Position numbers and translations under genes: made by a program. From assembly GCA_014656015.1 (NCBI GenBank), contig BNBP01000076.1, positions 1-34,281 on the forward strand: DNA of 34,281 nucleotides. Direction: 5' to 3'. This DNA comes from Streptomyces griseoaurantiacus (lineage in GTDB: Bacteria; Actinomycetota; Actinomycetes; Streptomycetales; Streptomycetaceae). Position 1 is the first letter of the stretch; each line of letters opens with the position of its first letter. Shown here piece by piece: positions 31,142-34,281 of this stretch. Below the pieces are notes generated by a model, which saw only the letters and a program-made list of their open reading frames with translations, was not told the DNA's origin and searched no databases.

Positions 31142-32103
31142 CCGACCCCACCCCGGTCCTCTCGGTACGCGGGCTGTCCGTGCGTTTCCTCATGCCGGGC
31201 GGGCGGCGGGTCGCCGCCGTCACCGACGCGTACTTCGACGTGGCGGCCGGCGAGTGTCTCGCCCTGATCGGCGAGAGCGGCTGCGGCAAGTCGGTCCTCG
31301 CCTCCGCCCTGCTGGGTCTGCTTCCCGCCAACGCCCAGGGCGCGGGCGAGGCCCGGCTCGGTGATCTGGATCTGCTCGCCGCCGACGAACGGACCATGGC
31401 GCGAACGGTACGGGGCCGCCTGATCGGCCTCATTCCGCAAAGCCCCGCCGCACACCTCACGCCGGTGCGCACGGTCCGCTCCCAATTGGAAGAAGCCGTC
31501 AAGGCGTTGACCGACATACGAGGACGGGCAGCCCTGCGATCCGCGGCCGAGGCAGCTGCCGACCGCGCCGCCTTCCCCGTCGGCCACCTCGACCGCCACC
31601 CGCACGAACTCTCCGGCGGCCTGGCCCAGCGTGCCGCCACCGCCCTCGCCCTCGTCGGCGACGCGCCCCTGCTCCTGGCCGACGAGCCCACCACCGGCCT
31701 CGACCGCGACCTGGTGGACCACACCGTCGACGAACTACGCCGCCACGTCGACACCGGCCGATGCGCCCTGCTCATGATCACCCACGACCTGGCCGCCGCC
31801 GAGCGCATCGCCGACCGCGTGGCCGTGATGTACGCGGGCCAGATCGTCGAACTCACCGACGCGACAGCCTTCTTCGGCACATCAGGCCCCCGTCACCCCT
31901 ACAGCCGCGGTCTCCTCCAGGCCCTCCCCGACCGCGCCTTCGCCCCGATCCCCGGCATGCCGCCCGAACTCGGCGACCTCCCCGAGGGCTGCGCCTTCGC
32001 CCCACGCTGCGAGCGGGCCACCGCCGCCTGCACCGCACTTCCCCAGTCGGCCGACGGCATCGTCTGCCACCACCCACACGTACCGGAGGACCTCCGTGCT
32101 TGA
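31138..32103 (+). CDS. nikD: Nickel ABC transporter ATPase (NikD-like)
   Basis: A 321-residue ATPase. Walker A GESGCGKS, signature LSGGLAQR, Walker B LLLADEPTTGLD, and switch MITHDLA are all present. The C-terminal extension GCAFAPRCERATAAC, with three Cys, is the OppD/OppF-type motif that binds an iron-sulfur cluster in some relatives. The start GTG31138 overlaps the NikC-like stop. It pairs with the shorter NikE-like ATPase. Confidence 0.92.
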   Translation: MTDPTPVLSVRGLSVRFLMPGGRRVAAVTDAYFDVAAGECLALIGESGCGKSVLASALLGLLPANAQGAGEARLGDLDLLAADERTMARTVRGRLIGLIPQSPAAHLTPVRTVRSQLEEAVKALTDIRGRAALRSAAEAAADRAAFPVGHLDRHPHELSGGLAQRAATALALVGDAPLLLADEPTTGLDRDLVDHTVDELRRHVDTGRCALLMITHDLAAAERIADRVAVMYAGQIVELTDATAFFGTSGPRHPYSRGLLQALPDRAFAPIPGMPPELGDLPEGCAFAPRCERATAACTALPQSADGIVCHHPHVPEDLRA

Positions 32104-32767
32104 ACTGCACGACATCACCGCCGGATACGGCAGCGGAGCCCCCGTCGTCCGCAATGCCACCCTGGCCCTCGCCCCCGGCGAGTCCGTCGGCCTGCTGGGT
32201 CCCAGCGGCTGCGGCAAGTCCACCCTCGCCAGGGTCGCAGCGCTGCTGCATCGCCCCGACTCCGGAACTGTGACCCTGGACGGTGAACCCGTACGCGGCT
32301 GGCGCTACCGCGCCTCACGCTCTCGACGCACCGCCTTCGGCGTGGTCTTCCAGCAGCCCCGCCTCTCCGCCGACCCGCGGCTGCGGCTCACCGACCTGAT
32401 CGCCGAGCCCCTGCGTGCCACCGGTCGGCGCCACGAAATAGCGCCGCGTCTCACCGAGCTGGCCGCGTCCGTCGGCCTCACCCCCGACCTCTTGAACCGT
32501 CGGCCCCACGAGGTCAGCGACGGCCAGCTCCAACGCGCCTGCCTCGCCCGCGCTCTCGTCCTGCGTCCGCGCTGGTTGATCTGCGACGAGATGACCGCGA
32601 TGCTCGACGCCTCCACCACCGCAGCTCTGGTGGCAGCCGTCGAGGACTACCGCACCGCCACCGGTGCCGGACTGCTCGCCGTCGGCCATGACCAGGTCCT
32701 CCTGGACCGCTGGTGCGACCGCACCGTCCGCTGGGCGAGCCTGACCGCTGCCGGGGCCGGGAAGTAG
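32096..32767 (+). CDS. nikE: Nickel ABC transporter ATPase (NikE-like)
   Basis: A 223-residue ATPase. Walker A GPSGCGKST, Walker B LICDEMTAMLD, and switch AVGHD are present. The signature reads VSDGQLQR, with Asp instead of the first Gly, which NikE/OppF-like proteins sometimes tolerate. It lacks the Cys-rich C-terminal extension of its partner, as expected for NikE. It overlaps the NikD-like gene by 8 nt and ends the operon. Confidence 0.9.
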   Translation: MLELHDITAGYGSGAPVVRNATLALAPGESVGLLGPSGCGKSTLARVAALLHRPDSGTVTLDGEPVRGWRYRASRSRRTAFGVVFQQPRLSADPRLRLTDLIAEPLRATGRRHEIAPRLTELAASVGLTPDLLNRRPHEVSDGQLQRACLARALVLRPRWLICDEMTAMLDASTTAALVAAVEDYRTATGAGLLAVGHDQVLLDRWCDRTVRWASLTAAGAGK

Positions 32768-32853
32768 GCGGATGCAACCCACGACGCTCAAGCGCGCCGT
32801 CGCGCAGTACGCCCAGTCGAGTGAGCGGGCGTCGCTGGGGCAGGCTTCCGACC

Positions 32854-33480
32854 GTGCACTCCTACGAAGCCACCACCCACGGCGCGCCCGGCGGCCCCAC
32901 CACGCCCGCCGCCCCCGCCCCTGTCCACGTTCCCATCCCCGTCCGTCTGTCCCTCACCCAGTTCACCCGGCCCTCGGACGTGGACGGCTCCCTGCGTGGG
33001 GAACTGGCGGGCTGCTGGGCGGCGGTGGTCGATGCCGGCGGGGCGGTCATTCCGCCGGACTGCCCGCCGCCGCCCGTGACACCGGCCGCCCTCCGCCCCG
33101 CCGTGGACCGGCTCGTGGAGAGCCTGGCGCCCGAGCACGGCATACTGCTCACGGCCACGCTCGACAGCACACTCGCGGGGTGGCTGGTGCTCCGCCGGGA
33201 GGCGCACCCGCTGGAGGCGCACTGCGGCGTGGTCAACCATGTGCAGACGCGGGTCGGCCTGCGGGGCCGGGGCGTCGGTGCCGCGCTGATGCGGCGTGTC
33301 CGCCATGTCGCACAGGAGGACATGGGTCTGGACCGTCTGAAGCTGTCGGTGCGGGCGGGCCTGGGGCTGGAGCACTTCTACCGCAAGGCCGGATGGACTG
33401 AGGTCGGGCGGTGGCCGGGGGCGCTGCGCCTGGCGCCCGGGGACGACCGGGACGAGATCCTGATGAGCCTCGCACTGTGA
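32854..33480 (+). CDS. GNAT-family N-acetyltransferase
   Basis: A 208-residue protein. About 30 low-complexity Pro/Ala/Thr residues precede a GNAT domain with the acetyl-CoA loop RVGLRGRGVGAALMRRV and the later FYRKAGWTEVGRWPGALRL motif B region. The start GTG32854 is weakly supported (GGGGCAGG upstream); the N-terminal tail suggests the true start could be later. It is 86 nt after the nickel operon, in the same direction. It may be an unrelated gene or act on a metal chelator; the substrate is unknown. Confidence 0.82.
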   Translation: MHSYEATTHGAPGGPTTPAAPAPVHVPIPVRLSLTQFTRPSDVDGSLRGELAGCWAAVVDAGGAVIPPDCPPPPVTPAALRPAVDRLVESLAPEHGILLTATLDSTLAGWLVLRREAHPLEAHCGVVNHVQTRVGLRGRGVGAALMRRVRHVAQEDMGLDRLKLSVRAGLGLEHFYRKAGWTEVGRWPGALRLAPGDDRDEILMSLAL

Positions 33481-33522
33481 ACTCCGGCCGCCTGCGGACC
33501 GGTTCGGCCGAGCAAGCGGCTC

Positions 33523-33998
33523 TCAGCCCTTCAGCAACACCAGCACCCTGCTGTTCCCGGCCTGCCACACCGGGGTGACGTGGCGGAAGCCCGCCCGGTG
33601 GAGCAGTTCGGTGTGGCGGGCCACGGAGAGGTGCTGGTTGCCGTCGCCCGAGGCCGGGCGGGTCTTCTCGCGCTGTTCGAACAGATCGGTCAGTTCCGGG
33701 TCGGCCGCCGCGGTCCGCCACCACGACTCCCAGTCCTCGTCCTCGTGCCCGGGTGCGCCGGTCCGCTCGACCCGGCGGCGCCCCACGTGGGCGGTCAGGT
33801 CCGCGCAGGGCGACTCCTCTGGGGGGGGGAAGTGGTCGCCGTTGACCAGCGCGCAGCCGGGGCGGAGCAGGGCGGCGAGGGCTCGGTAGGTGCTCGCCAG
33901 GACGGGGGCGGGGAGGTAGTGCAGCGCGGTCGTCGAGACAGCGACGTCCACGGGACGGTCCAGCTCCAGCGCGTCCGTCCAGCCGTCCTCACCGGGGA
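33523..33998 (-). pseudogene. C-terminal half of a class I SAM-dependent methyltransferase
   Basis: The readable part starts GEDGWTDALELDRPVDVAVST and runs on through TALHYLPAPVLASTYRALAALLRPG and NGDHFPPPEESP to GFRHVTPVWQAGNSRVLVLLKG at the end. This is the second half of a Rossmann methyltransferase, from motif II onward. The SAM-binding motif I (E/DxGxGxG) is absent. Upstream of about 33998 the sequence switches to a PLP enzyme N-terminus in another frame. A deletion, in the genome or in the assembly, best explains this. A run of nine G at 33821-33829 in the coding part keeps the frame. No start codon is proposed. By the enzyme class, the intact version would have methylated a small molecule. 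Confidence 0.75.
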
Positions 33999-34280
33999 GG
34001 CCACGTCGATGCCCACGGCGGCCGGGTCGCGGGCCGCGAGTCTGCGCACCAGGGCGCTGGAACGATTCGCCTTGTGGGCGAAGTACACCCTGCCCGCCAG
34101 GTGGTGGCGCCGCAGGACGGAGCGGAAGCGTTCCGCGTTCGCAGCCACCGCCTCCGGAAGGAGCACATTGAGCGGCGATCCCAGCGCGTCGGCCAGGGAG
34201 TGCAGCAACGGCGCGTTCCCGAGCAGTGAGGCGAGCGGTGGGTCGACCCGCGGCCTCAGATACAAGGGCGCGTCCTTCAC
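33999..34280 (-). pseudogene. N-terminal fragment of a Y4yA-family PLP enzyme
   Basis: About 92 residues resembling the start of Y4yA-type PLP-dependent decarboxylases (alanine racemase fold): LYLRPRVDPPLASLLG, LADALGSPLNVLLPE, and the PLP-lysine strand VYFAHKANRSSALVRRL. It then reads VGIDVAS, where relatives continue with the barrel. Here that is replaced by methyltransferase sequence in a different frame, and the run-on frame ends at 33795. The GTG at 34280 is one base from the window edge, so the true start may be outside. Related enzymes decarboxylate diaminopimelate-like amino acids in secondary metabolism. The gene cannot make a working enzyme as written. Confidence 0.7.
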
Positions 34281-34281
34281 G

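Noticed and set aside
28084..33480. CRISPR arrays, tRNA or rRNA genes anywhere in the window
   Set aside because: No regularly spaced direct repeats, cloverleaf-compatible sequences with a TTC-containing T-arm, or rRNA signatures were noticed in reading either strand.

Overview
The window looks like a Streptomyces chromosome segment. Evidence for this: very high GC with codon bias toward G/C at third positions, frequent GTG starts, ATGA/GTGA stop-start overlaps, a Nur-type nickel operator, and actinobacterial isonitrile-lipopeptide genes. Almost the whole of it concerns metal handling. Bases 1-24076 are nearly all on the minus strand (copper/metallophore part); 24394-33480 are on the plus strand (cobalt/nickel/B12 part).

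Region 1 (138-16006) is a metallophore locus. A DJ-1/PfpI protein with isonitrile-hydratase-like residues (138-752) faces a lipoprotein/FecCD permease/ATPase importer (3666-772). Next is a complete diisonitrile lipopeptide set: ScoA-like C-A-T-R NRPS with a lysine-type specificity code, ScoB-like carrier, ScoC-like acyl-ACP ligase, ScoD/FcoT-like enzyme and ScoE-like Fe(II)/2OG isonitrile synthase. Upstream in the same run are an extra ACP, a KAS III and an MFS exporter. An aspartyl/asparaginyl beta-hydroxylase-like protein and a degenerate ABC ATPase follow. Related compounds (SF2768; the M. tuberculosis nrp product) are known copper-binding metallophores.

Region 2 (16095-22741) is a copper block: an ECF sigma factor resembling M. 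tuberculosis SigC, two paralogous Met/His-rich membrane proteins, a PCu(A)C-like protein, a P1B-type Cu ATPase, a small Met/His-tailed membrane protein and a YcnI-like protein.

The most notable observation joins regions 1 and 2. Six copies of one promoter motif, GGAAC-N17-CGACTAC (usually GGGAACTC and CGACTACTG), have identical spacing. Five lie just upstream of the importer, the hydroxylase, the degenerate ATPase, the copper ATPase operon and the YcnI operon. The sixth lies on the opposite strand at the end of the copper operon. I infer a copper-acquisition regulon controlled by the SigC-like factor. The biosynthetic operon itself lacks the motif and has its own AT-rich upstream region.

Region 3 (22976-32767) is cobalt/nickel: a NicT transporter under a cobalamin riboswitch, a divergent ArsR-family regulator with a perfect 11-bp inverted repeat, MetE under a second cobalamin riboswitch, and a NikABCDE-type importer preceded by a Nur box. 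Region 4 (32854-34281) holds a GNAT acetyltransferase and a broken pair: the N-terminus of a Y4yA-like PLP enzyme joined to the C-terminal half of a methyltransferase, apparently by a deletion. All assignments rest on reading motifs by eye and memory of the families; no database search was run.
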